Of a DNA stretch of 64,000 nucleotides, positions 43,608 to 53,476 are shown in pieces. Origin of the DNA: Lineolata rhizophorae (taxonomy: Eukaryota; Ascomycota; Dothideomycetes; Lineolatales; Lineolataceae). The translations under genes and the position numbers were made by a program. The notes beneath the pieces are model-generated. The model was given only the letters and a program-made list of their open reading frames with translations, was not told where the DNA came from and ran no database searches. Each line of letters begins with the position of its first letter. The first letter of the stretch is position 1. The stretch lies in contig MU001679.1 in the NCBI GenBank assembly GCA_010093515.1, forward strand, positions 178,383 to 242,382, read 5' to 3'.

Positions 43608-45236
43608 ATGTCGACTGCAAAGAAGCGGAAGCTCAACAGCGCTGGCGCGCATGCAGAGAAGAAACCGAAGCCCTACCCTCCGCCGAAGCGTCCCGCGAGG
43701 GAGCCCTCCACGCCCGACGATAGCGCACCGGCCGTAGCTCCGCCGGCCGCGACTCGACATGCGGAGCCGCCAGCCGGCGATGCCGCGGAAGCGCAGCCGC
43801 AGTCGAAGAAGTCGTTCCGCGACCTCGGCGTGATCGAGCAGCTATGCGAGGCGTGCGAGCAGATGGGCTACAAGGAGCCGACGGCGATCCAGCGCGAGGC
43901 CATCCCTCTGGCGCTCGAGGGCCGCGACATCATCGGCATCGCGGAGACCGGGTCGGGCAAGACGGCCGCGTACGCGCTGCCGATTCTGCAAGCTCTCATG
44001 GCGAAGCCGCAGCCGCTGCACACGCTCGTGTTGGCGCCGACGCGCGAGCTCGCATACCAAATCAGCGACGCCGTCACGGCACTGGGCTCCCTCATCGCGG
44101 CGCGCTCCGCCGTGCTGGTCGGCGGCATGGACATGGTGTCGCAGGCGATCGCGCTGGGCAAGAAGCCGCACGTCGTGGTGGCGACGCCCGGCCGTCTGCT
44201 GGACCACCTGGAGAACACGAAGGGGTTTTCGCTCAGGCATCTCAAGTACCTCGTCCTGGACGAGGCGGACCGGCTCCTCGACTTGGCCTTCGGTCCCGTT
44301 ATCGACAAGATTCTACGCGTCCTGCCACCGAGCCTGCCGCCTGGATCGACGGATCCGAATGGGCGGCACACGGCCCTGTACTCGGCGACGCTATCGTCCG
44401 AGGTCGCCTCGCTCCAGCGCGCCTCGCTCCGCTCCCCGGTCAAAGTCGACATTTCCACGCCGCAGCCCGCGTTCGCCTCCGCATCCGCCTCCAACCCGCG
44501 CTCGCGCCTCGCTCCGCCCGCCCTCCTCCGCCAGTCCTTCCTCCTCGTGCCCCACAAGCACAAGGACCTCTACCTCACCTACCTCGTCTCGGCCGTCCTC
44601 CCGGGCGCCCGCGCCATCGTCTTCGTCCGCACCGTCGCCGAGACCCTGCGCCTCGCCTGCCTGCTGCGCGCCCTCGGCGTCCCCGCCACCGCCATCAACG
44701 GCCAAATGTCGCAGGCCGCGCGCCTCGGCGCCCTGAACCGCTTCAAGGCCAGCCTGAGCCGCACCACGGGCGGCGGCGGCCTCGACGCCTCCGCCGCCGC
44801 CGCCGGACCGCCGCCCGCCGAAGCCGCCGGGAACGCCCCCGGCCGCTCCCTCCTCGTCGCCACCGACGTCGCTGCCCGCGGCCTCGACATCCCCGCCGTT
44901 GACGCCGTCCTCAACTACGACCTGCCGGGCGACTCGGCGACGTACGTGCACCGCGTGGGCCGCACTGCACGCGCCGGCCGCGGCGGCCGCGCCATCTCCC
45001 TCGTCTGCCAGTACGACGTCGAGGTGTGGCAGCGCATCGAGGCCGCGCTGGGGAAGCAGGTGCCCGAGGAGGAGAGCTGCGTGAAGGAGGAGGTGTTGGT
45101 GTTGGGGGAGCGCGTGGGCGAGGCGCAGAGGATTGCGGTGAGGGAGGTTAGGAGTTTGCAGGAGAAGGGCGCAGGAGCGAGAAAGAGGAGAAGAGAGAGG
45201 GAGGCGAGAGATGAGATGGATAGGGAAGAGAGGTAA
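43608..45236 (+). CDS. RRP3: RRP3/DDX47-type DEAD-box rRNA helicase
   Basis: A single exon, about 542 residues from the ATG at 43608 ([13 protein letters not shown], the usual basic RRP3 start; an in-frame ATG at 43554 adds 18 residues). All helicase motifs are intact: Q motif [18 protein letters not shown], Ia PTRELAYQ, Ib [35 protein letters not shown] and [13 protein letters not shown]. The stretches [24 protein letters not shown] and [14 protein letters not shown] are diagnostic for RRP3/DDX47, a nucleolar helicase needed for 18S rRNA processing. Two Ala/Gly/Ser-rich inserts in RecA2 (about 290-315 and 390-420) are longer than in other family members and coded by GC-rich repeats. The C-terminus is a Lys/Arg/Glu tail. 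Confidence 0.93.
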   Translation: MSTAKKRKLNSAGAHAEKKPKPYPPPKRPAREPSTPDDSAPAVAPPAATRHAEPPAGDAAEAQPQSKKSFRDLGVIEQLCEACEQMGYKEPTAIQREAIPLALEGRDIIGIAETGSGKTAAYALPILQALMAKPQPLHTLVLAPTRELAYQISDAVTALGSLIAARSAVLVGGMDMVSQAIALGKKPHVVVATPGRLLDHLENTKGFSLRHLKYLVLDEADRLLDLAFGPVIDKILRVLPPSLPPGSTDPNGRHTALYSATLSSEVASLQRASLRSPVKVDISTPQPAFASASASNPRSRLAPPALLRQSFLLVPHKHKDLYLTYLVSAVLPGARAIVFVRTVAETLRLACLLRALGVPATAINGQMSQAARLGALNRFKASLSRTTGGGGLDASAAAAGPPPAEAAGNAPGRSLLVATDVAARGLDIPAVDAVLNYDLPGDSATYVHRVGRTARAGRGGRAISLVCQYDVEVWQRIEAALGKQVPEEESCVKEEVLVLGERVGEAQRIAVREVRSLQEKGAGARKRRREREARDEMDREER

Positions 45237-45603
45237 GGTGGCTTTAGTGGTGGTATGCGGAACGGACGGCGGTTATAATGATTCGGTTCGTCAACGGAGT
45301 GCGGCAGTTGTACGGGATTATGTCAAGTAGCGTAGTGTTGTTTGAGCTGTATGGATCCCGAGACATGCGTACTCTTTTGTACGTCAAGATGGTTGTAGAA
45401 ACTGCGAGGACGATGTTGTCCCGAGAATTGAAGCATCTCTATTCTGTCCGACGTACACAGTGCATCTGTTGCGGGTTCCTCCGGTTGTATGGTGAGCCCG
45501 AAAGTTTCACATGTGACTCAAAGACAAAATATAGGGAAATCCAACTACAGCCGGTAGCCACATCACTGAAATTTGGCGCCAGCAAAATTTTTGCAAAATA
45601 AAG
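45237..45603. other. Intergenic between RRP3 and tRNA-Lys
   Basis: 367 bp. A 108-codon plus-strand frame (45278-45601) runs into the tRNA gene and has no family resemblance. Read as 3' UTR and spacer. Confidence 0.45.
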
Positions 45604-45689
45604 AGCCCGATGCGAGGGTCGAACTCGCAACCTTAAGATTGCTAGCAATCGCTAAGAGTCTTACGCTCTGCCAATTGAGCTAACCGGGC
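45604..45689 (-). tRNA. tRNA-Lys (anticodon CTT) with a 13-nt intron
   Basis: The minus strand folds as a full cloverleaf. The acceptor stem GCCCGGT pairs with ATCGGGC plus discriminator T, with one G-T wobble. The D arm is TAGCTCAATTGGCAGAGC, the anticodon stem is TAAGA/TCTTA around loop CT-CTT-A-A, and the T arm is TGCGAG-TTCGACC-CTCGCA. Between loop positions 37 and 38 lie 13 extra bases (plus-strand 45640-45652), the standard place for a nuclear tRNA intron. The mature tRNA would be 73 nt before CCA addition. The anticodon CTT (plus-strand 45654-45656) decodes AAG, the preferred Lys codon in this GC-rich genome. The downstream (lower-coordinate) side does not show a clear T run within the first bases. 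Confidence 0.93.
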
Positions 45690-46211
45690 GTGTGTCAATT
45701 GTTGGAGCACTCTCGCTCAAAATAGTATATATTTAAAAAAATAATAGTACAGGAACGCTCTCAGTTCCCCATGCGCATCCCTTGCATCGAACGGCTCAAC
45801 CTTGCATGCGGCACAGCTCAGCGGGACAGCTCAACTGCAGCCTGCCATCCACGTCGCACGTACGCTCATTTCAAGAAGCTCTACTGAATGCGCCGGCCTT
45901 TGTGACTGCAATACGTATACTCCATTGTCTGTTTCACTCTCTCAACGCCCTCTCTACACTCAACGCTTTAGTGACTACTTAATCCGGGGCGCTCGAGGCG
46001 TTGCTTCAGTGCGTCCGTCGAAAAGCTGATTGAAGAAAAAATAGCATTCCGTATGCTTGCACCGTCCTCATCGAATCAACCAGTCATTTTCACTCGTCCA
46101 CTCGGCTCATCGCAGTTACCCAGTAAGAGCAACGCTTAACTTATTATTTTCGTGCCACCGTCGGCGCCCTTTAGTAACAGGACTCCCCAACAAAAGCCGC
46201 CCCCAGGAAGA
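45690..46211. other. Intergenic upstream of the first F-box-like gene
   Basis: 522 bp, AT-rich just 5' of the tRNA (45715-45750). Holds the promoter of the + gene. In frame with that gene, the sequence stays open to 46152 without an ATG. Confidence 0.45.
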
Positions 46212-47042
46212 ATGAACACAGCCCCGCCACGAGTGCCACCATGGATGCGCGGGGAGCTGGACTGCCACCTCCTCCGCCTTCCGACCGAGCTCCGCTTCTA
46301 CATCTTCCGGCTCGTGTTCGAGGACTTCGACTCGCACTCGTTCGATGGCTTCCCGCCCGGCTTCGTCATCGTACGGTACGACAGCGACTGGAAGAAGACG
46401 CTGGCCGACTGGCCATCGAGCTGTAGCTGGGGCACCCGCCGCATGTCCCGCCTGCTGGAGCTCAACCGCCAGCTGCATCTCGAGGTCGAGTCAGTGCTCT
46501 ACTCGCACCTCACCCACGTCTTCTTCCTGTCCAAGCACGCCTACATCACGGCTAGCATGTTCCGTCAGTTCTTGCGCCACCGCAGCTCGCGCGTCCCCGG
46601 CCTCATCCGCCGCGTTGTCGTCCCCGTCAGGCTGCGGCGCCACGACGACGGCTTCTGCAATGTGGCCGCCTTGGAAGACACGGAGAATGCGTTTAGGGCC
46701 ATGAGGGAGGGCCTGCCCAACTTATCCTCTGTGGCACTGCACGTGACTACCAATATTCCTGTCAAGAATCGAGACCAAGCCTTGTGCCTCGTTGACCAGA
46801 TCTTGGCCCTGGCAAAGGTCTTTCGTGGGGCTGGAGGAGTCAAGGAGGTATCCCTTCTGTCCTATGACCGCGAGCAAGAAGATGCCCCTGCCGCTAGGCT
46901 TGTCTACGAAGCTAGCTTGCGTGGAGACTTACCTTGCAAGTTCATTGATGAACGCATCGCTCCAAGTCGCCAGCAGAATGGAAGGCTAGAAGGCTACTTC
47001 CGCTCGGAGCGACGGCACTTTATTGAGTGGAATGAAGGGTGA
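46212..47042 (+). CDS. F-box/2EXR-like protein, copy 1
   Basis: A single exon, about 276 residues from the first ATG. After a Pro-rich start, CHLLRLPTELRFYIFRLVFED (about 18-38) fits an F-box or the related fungal 2EXR N-terminal motif (L-P-x-E-[LI]-R-x-x-I[FWY]). These proteins are thought to recruit targets to SCF ubiquitin ligases, but for fungal 2EXR proteins this is unproven. Next comes MSRLLELNRQLHLEVESVLYS, typical of the region after the motif (cells of L-x-x-N-R-Q-x-x-x-E). The rest is mixed alpha/beta with no repeat domain. A possible donor-acceptor pair after 47030 could add a short 3' exon; I keep the simple stop. It lies directly upstream of a second, diverged F-box-like gene in the same orientation. 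Confidence 0.65.
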   Translation: MNTAPPRVPPWMRGELDCHLLRLPTELRFYIFRLVFEDFDSHSFDGFPPGFVIVRYDSDWKKTLADWPSSCSWGTRRMSRLLELNRQLHLEVESVLYSHLTHVFFLSKHAYITASMFRQFLRHRSSRVPGLIRRVVVPVRLRRHDDGFCNVAALEDTENAFRAMREGLPNLSSVALHVTTNIPVKNRDQALCLVDQILALAKVFRGAGGVKEVSLLSYDREQEDAPAARLVYEASLRGDLPCKFIDERIAPSRQQNGRLEGYFRSERRHFIEWNEG

Positions 47043-47588
47043 CGGCTTGAAAAGCAATGATTACATGACCAGTCGTTCTCTTTTCTCTTTAGAAGGCTTC
47101 GGGTTGGGCTATATGCATATAAAAACGGGGTGGCTTCGCGCGATGAACTTCTCACGTATTTCTTTAGGCCTGTCGACGCTACCATGCTTACCCAGGCGCA
47201 CATTGATGAAGAGGCTCTAGTAAATTGCTCTGGTTATACCTACGATTTTTTATGTCAAGGATTGGATGGATGATACATTGTGGGGACCGACAGTGCTCCA
47301 TTTTCGGTTTGGGTTCAAGTCAAAATATTACCGTTAGTTCTCTTTAGGAGGTCACTTCTTGCTCGGTACAGTCTTACCTCACTTCACTTGCCGGAGTGAG
47401 TAGTCAATCCTGGCTTTGAGTCATCGCCCGCTCTAGAGCTCCTTATTTCTAGCCACTTTCCTTTCTCAATCTCGGCCACCAGCAAAACTCCCTTTTGTTT
47501 CTAGCCAAAACGGGCGGGTTAACTTTTTCGGTTTGATATGTACTGCAGCAAAGAATAAATTAGACCGGCACTCTCATCAACCTCGAAA
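47043..47588. other. Spacer between the two F-box-like genes
   Basis: 546 bp, AT-richer than the flanking genes. A 65-codon frame at 47023-47220 might be an alternative 3' exon of copy 1, but nothing supports it firmly. Confidence 0.4.
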
Positions 47589-48371
47589 ATGGCCACTCCG
47601 CGTTCTTTTTCCAACTTGCCGGCAGAATTGCAAGGCCAAGTGTTCTTCCTCCATTTTATGTACAATTATGACGATTGGCATGGGTTTTCATGGCCAAGAT
47701 CTTTTATAACTCTTATGAGGAACTGCCAGTACAAACACTTGCGAGGAAGAAGCTCCGGCTTCAACAATAATATTACGAATGCGCTATACCTCAACCATAA
47801 CCTGCATCGAGTCGCAGAACAGGCGCTTTGCTCCAGAATGACATTCAGGATCTGTATGCAATGCACAGGGCCAAAGCTCGACAACTTCCTCGCCAGCGTC
47901 AGGTGGCTCAGACGCCACGAATTTGGCGAAGGCTTCGTACGTCTCGTTCGGAAAGTCGTCATTTGCGTTACTGTTCACGACCATACGCCGGTCACGTATT
48001 GCCAGGGAATTCGAGACTTCTTTCCAGATCTCGCAGACGTTTATATAGGCTTCTGCGATAGCTACAATGGGCCGTCTCCTTCTAGACTCTACGGCCCTTA
48101 CGCCGAGCGGCTACGCAGGTTCGCCAAAGTTTTCCACGACTTACCACCCGAGAAACGAAGACCGAGACTTAAATTTCTTTGCCATGCCAAGGCTAGCTCG
48201 TCTTACGATGGCAGAGTCAAGCTTTTCCGACGAGCGGCTTTAATCGCAAAGATTCCTCTCGAATTAGTCATTGAAAAGAACCCAGGCCGCCGTATAATAG
48301 TCCCAGATTCCGTGACCGATCAGGCGCTAGGGATCAAAAGACGGACTAAATTATACGAAGAGGCTAACTAG
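47589..48371 (+). CDS. F-box/2EXR-like protein, copy 2
   Basis: A single exon, 260 residues. The start MATPRSFSNLPAELQGQVFFL contains the L-P-x-E-L-Q core seen in copy 1. LNHNLHRVAEQALCS (about 69-83) matches the position of copy 1's LNRQLHLEVESVLYS, and VRLVRKVVICVTVHD that of IRRVVVPVRLR. Outside these points similarity is low, so the two are related by family or are an old tandem pair. Base composition is clearly less GC-rich than the housekeeping genes around (for example many AAT, TTT and ATA codons), consistent with a fast-evolving or later-acquired gene. Function: predicted substrate adaptor, unproven. It is followed by the most AT-rich spacer of the region. Confidence 0.6.
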   Translation: MATPRSFSNLPAELQGQVFFLHFMYNYDDWHGFSWPRSFITLMRNCQYKHLRGRSSGFNNNITNALYLNHNLHRVAEQALCSRMTFRICMQCTGPKLDNFLASVRWLRRHEFGEGFVRLVRKVVICVTVHDHTPVTYCQGIRDFFPDLADVYIGFCDSYNGPSPSRLYGPYAERLRRFAKVFHDLPPEKRRPRLKFLCHAKASSSYDGRVKLFRRAALIAKIPLELVIEKNPGRRIIVPDSVTDQALGIKRRTKLYEEAN

Positions 48372-49026
48372 GGGTGCGATTTTACGTAAGTTGGCTCTCT
48401 ACCATCTGAGGTACGGCAGGGCGTGCGTGGAAGTTGGAGCATACAATTTAGCAATATTATACGGCAGCTTCCTGAGAGTTAAGGATATGCGTACAATGTT
48501 GAGGGGGGCGAAGTGTAGTACATTCGGGTAAAAGATATTACTTAATTTGAAATTTCTTTTTCAGCAACGAGACAGGTTAATAGAAAATATAAAATTTCGA
48601 TACTCAGTATTTTGTGGGACTGTCGGATCCTGTCAGATAGGGTTAGCTTACGATACATGATAGGAGGGCTGTGGTTGTATAAGTCTATGTCCTTAGATCG
48701 CACTAGATTCCAATGTCAAAGGCTTAGCCCGTCCGCTCTGGACTCTCTTAGGAATGAAACATTCTTACGCTTCCAGTGAGTTGTTGATACTTCGTATATT
48801 GCCACCACAATTACACATCACACTGCTGCGTCCTCTTTCAGTAGTAAGGGGCAAAATAATGGCGGGTATTGAACAGTTAACCGATGCACATTCCTCCGTG
48901 AAAATCACCGCAAGGTCCTAAAAACGCCTTCTGTCCCACGCAAATTTCCTGGACGCCTTCCGCGTAGGACATAACAGATAAATAGAAGGAAATCCACGGC
49001 TCGAAATTCGAAACTACCAAGTTGCC
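48372..49026. other. AT-rich spacer
   Basis: 655 bp with no gene. AT-rich throughout, with many TA-containing words. I see no transposon ends or coding remnants. Confidence 0.5.
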
Positions 49027-49852
49027 TTACTCATCGTCCAAGATGGAGCTCGCCAAAGGTCCGAAGAAGGGCACCTCACAGCGGTCAAGCGTATCCGCTG
49101 ATAGAAATTAGCTCCAAATCCTAAACTGAGGTTTACTTTTCAATATACGTACCATCGCGGTATGCGCGATAAACCAACCAAGCAATGAGCACCAGGTCAA
49201 TCACAAAGAGTAGCCAGGAAATGACGGAGCTCCAGCTGAAAATGACGTGGACGATCTATGACAAACCGATCAGCAAATCCCATCAAGTGGATCGGGAGCA
49301 GGGCACATACAAACATGAATGTAAAGAGGAGACTCGACTGCCACGCATGAAATCTGTCGGCGTAAAGCATATTAGCATTTGGCTCGATTTCCCCAATCCC
49401 CGCTCTAAGCAGCGTATACAATCGAATGGTCGCCCAACTAACCTCACATAATCACTCCGGTGCTCCAACACCAACAATAACACCCCGCCAGCCGGCGGCA
49501 ACAGCAAGTATGCCAGACAGGCTTCGTAATCCATCCTTATCCCCAACCTCGTCTCGAAAACATCCACGTCCTCCCTCGGTCCTCCAAAACCCCCGATACT
49601 ACCACCGCGTCCGCCATCCCCCCCTCCGCCTCCACCAGCCCACCCGCTTCCATCCCCACCAAAGTATGGATTTCCTCCCCCGCCGCCACCGCCGGAATGC
49701 GGCGCCGGCGACGCCATGGCCGCGGTACCGATGTTGGCCGAGCGCGGCGGGTTGACCGAGGGGCGCGGTGAGGTGCGGGGAGAGGTCGGCGGCGGCGGGG
49801 ACAGGGCCCGATTGCGCTCCGGAGAGGCGTCTTGGTAGGGTGCGAAGTCCAT
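49027..49852 (-). CDS. DUF4870/UPF0132-like small membrane protein
   Basis: Four exons (49443-49852, 49311-49353, 49153-49255 and 49027-49097), introns of 89, 55 and 55 bp, about 208 residues. The first 100 residues are Pro/Ser/Gly-rich with Gly runs (MDFAPYQDASPERNRALSP at the start). Then FETRLGIRMDYEACLAYLLLPPAGGVLLLVLEHRSDYVR-FHAWQSSLLFTFMF-IVHVIFSWSSVISWLLFVIDLVLIAWLVYRAYRD forms three to four membrane helices. The words L-A-Y-x-L-x-P-x-x-G and R-F-H-A-W-Q-S-x-L are the core of this family. The short conserved end AD-TLDRCEVPFFG closes the protein. Family function is unknown. The reading frame is shattered by introns: the second exon is only 43 nt, so simple translation misses two thirds of the domain. 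Every junction keeps frame. Confidence 0.82.
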
Positions 49853-51744
49853 ATCGAGGGTCCGGAAGGGGCGTCCAGGCTGCCGCGGCGCTCGAGGGGA
49901 CGCGTGTCGTTTGCTGCGAACGGCGGAGGTGAGACCTGCCGGATAGGCTCAATGGAACAGGCTGGAAAGGCCGCTGTGGACCGGAGCCAATGAGTTAGGA
50001 GCGTAGTATTTCTCCGGTAGGATTGTTGCTTGATGAGATTCGAACGCGTCGCAAGAGTGGACGATCGAACGGAGGTGGTTGGGGGACACTGATGGCAAGA
50101 TGTCAGCTTGCAGGCAGTAGCGTCTCGGTATGGGGCTGTGTGGGGGCCGTGGCTGCTCCGACGGGCGCAATGCACTGATGCACATGTGGCGTTACCGGCT
50201 CCGCAAGTCCCTTGGCGGTGCTGGACGTCAATTCCACAGTCGAATCCCATGTGCCCGCTGCAAAGGAAACACATTCCCAGTATAGGCTTTAGTTTGAATC
50301 GCATTTCTGCTCAGGGGCTTTTGGCAGTCACTAAGATATGTTTGCTGTATTGCTATGTGCACACCACGTGTTTCTTCTGTCTACCAATCAGAGCTCCACT
50401 TCTACTCCATCCGTTAGATCATACGGGCCTAAAATGCACACGACATGGACTCGAGAAGGAAAGAAAGACAGCATGTCGCGGATAGTACAGAAGTACTTCT
50501 TCATTTCACCAAGCCAGTACGATTCCAAATTCAGCATTCCAGATACTAAAGAGGCTCTTTCGCCACCGGTTTGAAGGAGTCGTCCTTTCCTTGAGCTTAG
50601 TGAAGAGACTGGCTGGAAAACAAGCCCGTGGCAACTTAGCGTGATGATAGCTACGAGATACTTCGTCCTCATAATGCGAATGCTCACCTGCGTAGGCGGA
50701 GTATGTAAGGTTTCAATACGGCAAACAGAGCAGAAATTGATCTATAGATCAACATCTACGGCATCTCGATATCCTCGCGTTTAGACAATAGCGGCATGCT
50801 CCAATGAGGCTAGTCCAACAAGGCCCTTTACGGAGCATCAAATGACTAGAATTTGGGTCTAACCAAAGTACTGCTCCGTAAGAGCTACGGGCCTAAAATA
50901 TCGAGAGACCGAGGTGCCCCTTAGAACAACGATGCCACTTCGACCGACATAGCTTTGTTAAGAATAATTTAATTGCATTACAAACATTGCAGACTGCAGC
51001 CAAGACGTATTCTAGGGCCGGTCTCGCAACGCTCTAAAGTAATCCATTTCGCAGTCTTCAAAGTTCATTTCGCTAGCAGCCCCATTCACGTCTTCCTAGC
51101 TGCCGCCGGAGAAACCCTCTACTCACTCGCCGCTTCGTGCTGCTTCGTAATAATGGTGATTTCCTGCTGCATCGTCTAGCAGCTCTGCAAGAAATAAGGT
51201 CCCGGGGTCCAGAGCCAGATCCAGGCTCCACACACCGCAGAAACCGACAAGCTGTCGCCCAGTCCCTCTCCAAACACACATGATTCAGACAATCTTCGCA
51301 AGCCACGCCGCACAAACAATCCTGATTGGTCCACCCGCGGTCGGTAAACAATAGCGCCAATAACCGCCAACCCAGTGTTGTAAAACTGCAAGGAAACTCG
51401 TGAGTTAAACTGTAAGGGACTCCCAACTCTCACCGAGCTAGTTCACCTAGAGGCAAACAAGGGAATCCCAAGCGATCAGAATGCCGACTGACCAAAATGC
51501 CGTGTCCAAGAAGCTCGCCCTCAACAGATCTCGCCATCCAAGTCGTAAAACGAACGGCTCGACCCGCCGCTCTGATTACTCGAAGACTCATAATGCTCGA
51601 CTTTCAACATTCAAAAGAGTAAAAAAAACACGTCCGCAAGAGAAGAAAAGAGAATGAAAAACAAGACATCGCATACCCAAGAAGAGACAAACTCACCACC
51701 TCCCCCACCGCCCTCGTGGGCAGGACCAAGATGAAGAGAAAGTT
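49853..51744. other. 1.9-kb intergenic region
   Basis: Between the start of the DUF4870-like gene and the 3' end of the next minus-strand gene. The half nearest 49853 is GC-rich and probably promoter and leader; 50650-51050 is AT-richer. The long minus-strand frame at 49537-50304 is a shadow of the DUF4870-like first exon extended upstream. No gene supported. Confidence 0.45.
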
Positions 51745-53476
51745 TTAAGCGCGACGCTTCGCCGCAGCGCCGCGCTGCAGCGAACTACCCTCGCGCTTGG
51801 TGCCCTTCACGTCCGGAACCGAGGCCTTGGAGCGGCGCCACTGGTCGAACGGGCTCATCTTCTTGCCCTTACCACGGGTCGCGCCCGTAGCCACCGCGGA
51901 CGGGGACGAAGACGCAGCCGTCGCAAATTTGTCCTCGGCGGCAGCAGCGTCGTCGAAATCGTCGTCATCATTGGCGCCGTCCAGCTGCATGCGCGGGAAG
52001 CGCGGCTTGCGGGCCGAGCGAGACGGGCCGCTCGTGTTGAAGGGATCCGGGAGCGTATTAGCGTGCGTTTCGGTCTCGGCCTCCGGTTCGGGTTCGTCAG
52101 GTACAGGCACCACTTCAATCTTCTTCGTCCCCTTCCTAGTGGGCGTAGTCGCAGGCGCCACGTTAGAGGAACGCTCGGCAGAGTCGGAGTCGATTTCGGT
52201 GATAGCTTCTTCGTCGTCATCTTGGTTGGCGGCAGCGGCAGCCTCGCGCTCGCGGCGCTGCTCTTCGCTCGGCCAGAGGAGTCGAGGTTTGTAGTCGGTG
52301 CGCGGAAGACGGCGGGCGTTGGGCGAGCCAGCCATGCGACGCAGCTCCCTATCACTAAGGGTCTCTTCGGCCTCGTCAACCTCCCGGGAGGCGTTGTTCT
52401 GGGGTGCGTCTTCGAATTTGCGGAACACCTTCTTGCCGCGGCTACGATGAATTAGCGATGGCTGCGCATGGTTTAAAGGAACGGCGGGTCTCCGTTCCAT
52501 GGTACGAGTTGCCCGGGTAGACAAAACGGCTCAGTGCCGTGGTTCTGCGAAACACTTACAAGACGTAGATCAATCCCTCGTTGTTGCGGACACGCTCCTG
52601 CATACGCTCCTCTTCCTCTTCGGCTTCCTTGGAGCGCTCCTTCTTGCGCTTGGGCGTCTCGTGTTGCTTGGTCTTGCGGCCTTTTGGCGTAACGAACGGG
52701 TTGTCTTCGCCTTCATCTAGCTCTGGAATGCGCTCCTTCGTGTCGGTGTAAATCTGAATCTGGTCACCATCCTGCGTCGCGACTTCGTCTTCAAAACTAC
52801 CCAAGGTGAACGGCAAGTGCTTGCGGCGGCGGCGCGGCGTCGGCATCGCATCTTCGGGCTTGGCGGTGCGGCTGCTAGGGAACAAGACGCGCGCAGTGGA
52901 CGACAAGGCAGCCTTCTTCGGGGTCTCATCTTCTCCGTCGGGTTTATTCGGTGTCTTCACAGGCGTCGGGAACATAGCACCAGGATTCGTCATCGTCGCA
53001 GCCGGTGCCGAACGAAGTTTGCGCATAGACGGCGGAGCCTCCTCATCCTCATTCGCGGAATCCGACTCGGTGTATTCTTGGGCGAGGAGATGTTTGGCGC
53101 CGGACTTCCTAGGTGTTGCGCGCGCGCGCTTGCTCGGCGACATGGGCGGCGGCGAGATGCGATGCTTGTGCGCGCTGCCACCGGAACGAAGGCCACCGGA
53201 GCCACCAGAAGCGGCCGCCATCATGCCACCGCGCTTGCGAGAGCTGGTTGGCGAACTAGGTTCACCAAGGCTGTTGGACGCGGCAGCACGGCCGGAGCGG
53301 GTCGGCGTGTTCTCAACGCTGGAAGTCTGCTTCACCTTCTGCTCCTGTTGGGCCGCGACGCGACTAGAACGGCGCGGCGAAGAATAGGGATCCCACTCGT
53401 CGAACTTCGGGCCGTGCAGCGGCGCTGGCGGGGTGTGAACGCGCCGGCCCTCCGGCGGAGGCGGCGTAGATGGCAT
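51745..53476 (-). CDS. Intrinsically disordered nuclear-type protein, family not recognised
   Basis: Two exons (52560-53476 and 51745-52441) over a 118-bp intron, phase 2, about 537 residues. Nearly all is disordered: Ser/Pro/Thr-rich with many S/T-P sites (MPSTPPPPEG, FPTPVKTPNK, MPTPRRRRK, FVTPKGRK), the pattern of CDK substrates. Several basic clusters are present (SPSKRARATPRK, PKRKKERSK). A short ordered-looking core surrounds the splice junction (ERMQERVRNNEGLIYVF-RGKKVFRKFEDAP), where the conserved helix-strand would be broken without splicing. A KERIPELDEGEDNPFV motif precedes it. This composition suggests a cell-cycle-regulated chromatin or kinetochore-associated protein, but I do not recognise the family. 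Splice sites are good (GTAAGT; CGTAG). Confidence 0.7.

Noticed and set aside
45278-45601. 108-codon plus-strand frame between RRP3 and the tRNA
   Set aside because: No family features and it abuts the tRNA gene; treated as 3' UTR and spacer.
48372-49026. AT-rich spacer as a possible mutated transposon remnant
   Set aside because: No terminal repeats, target duplication or coding remnant can be seen by eye.
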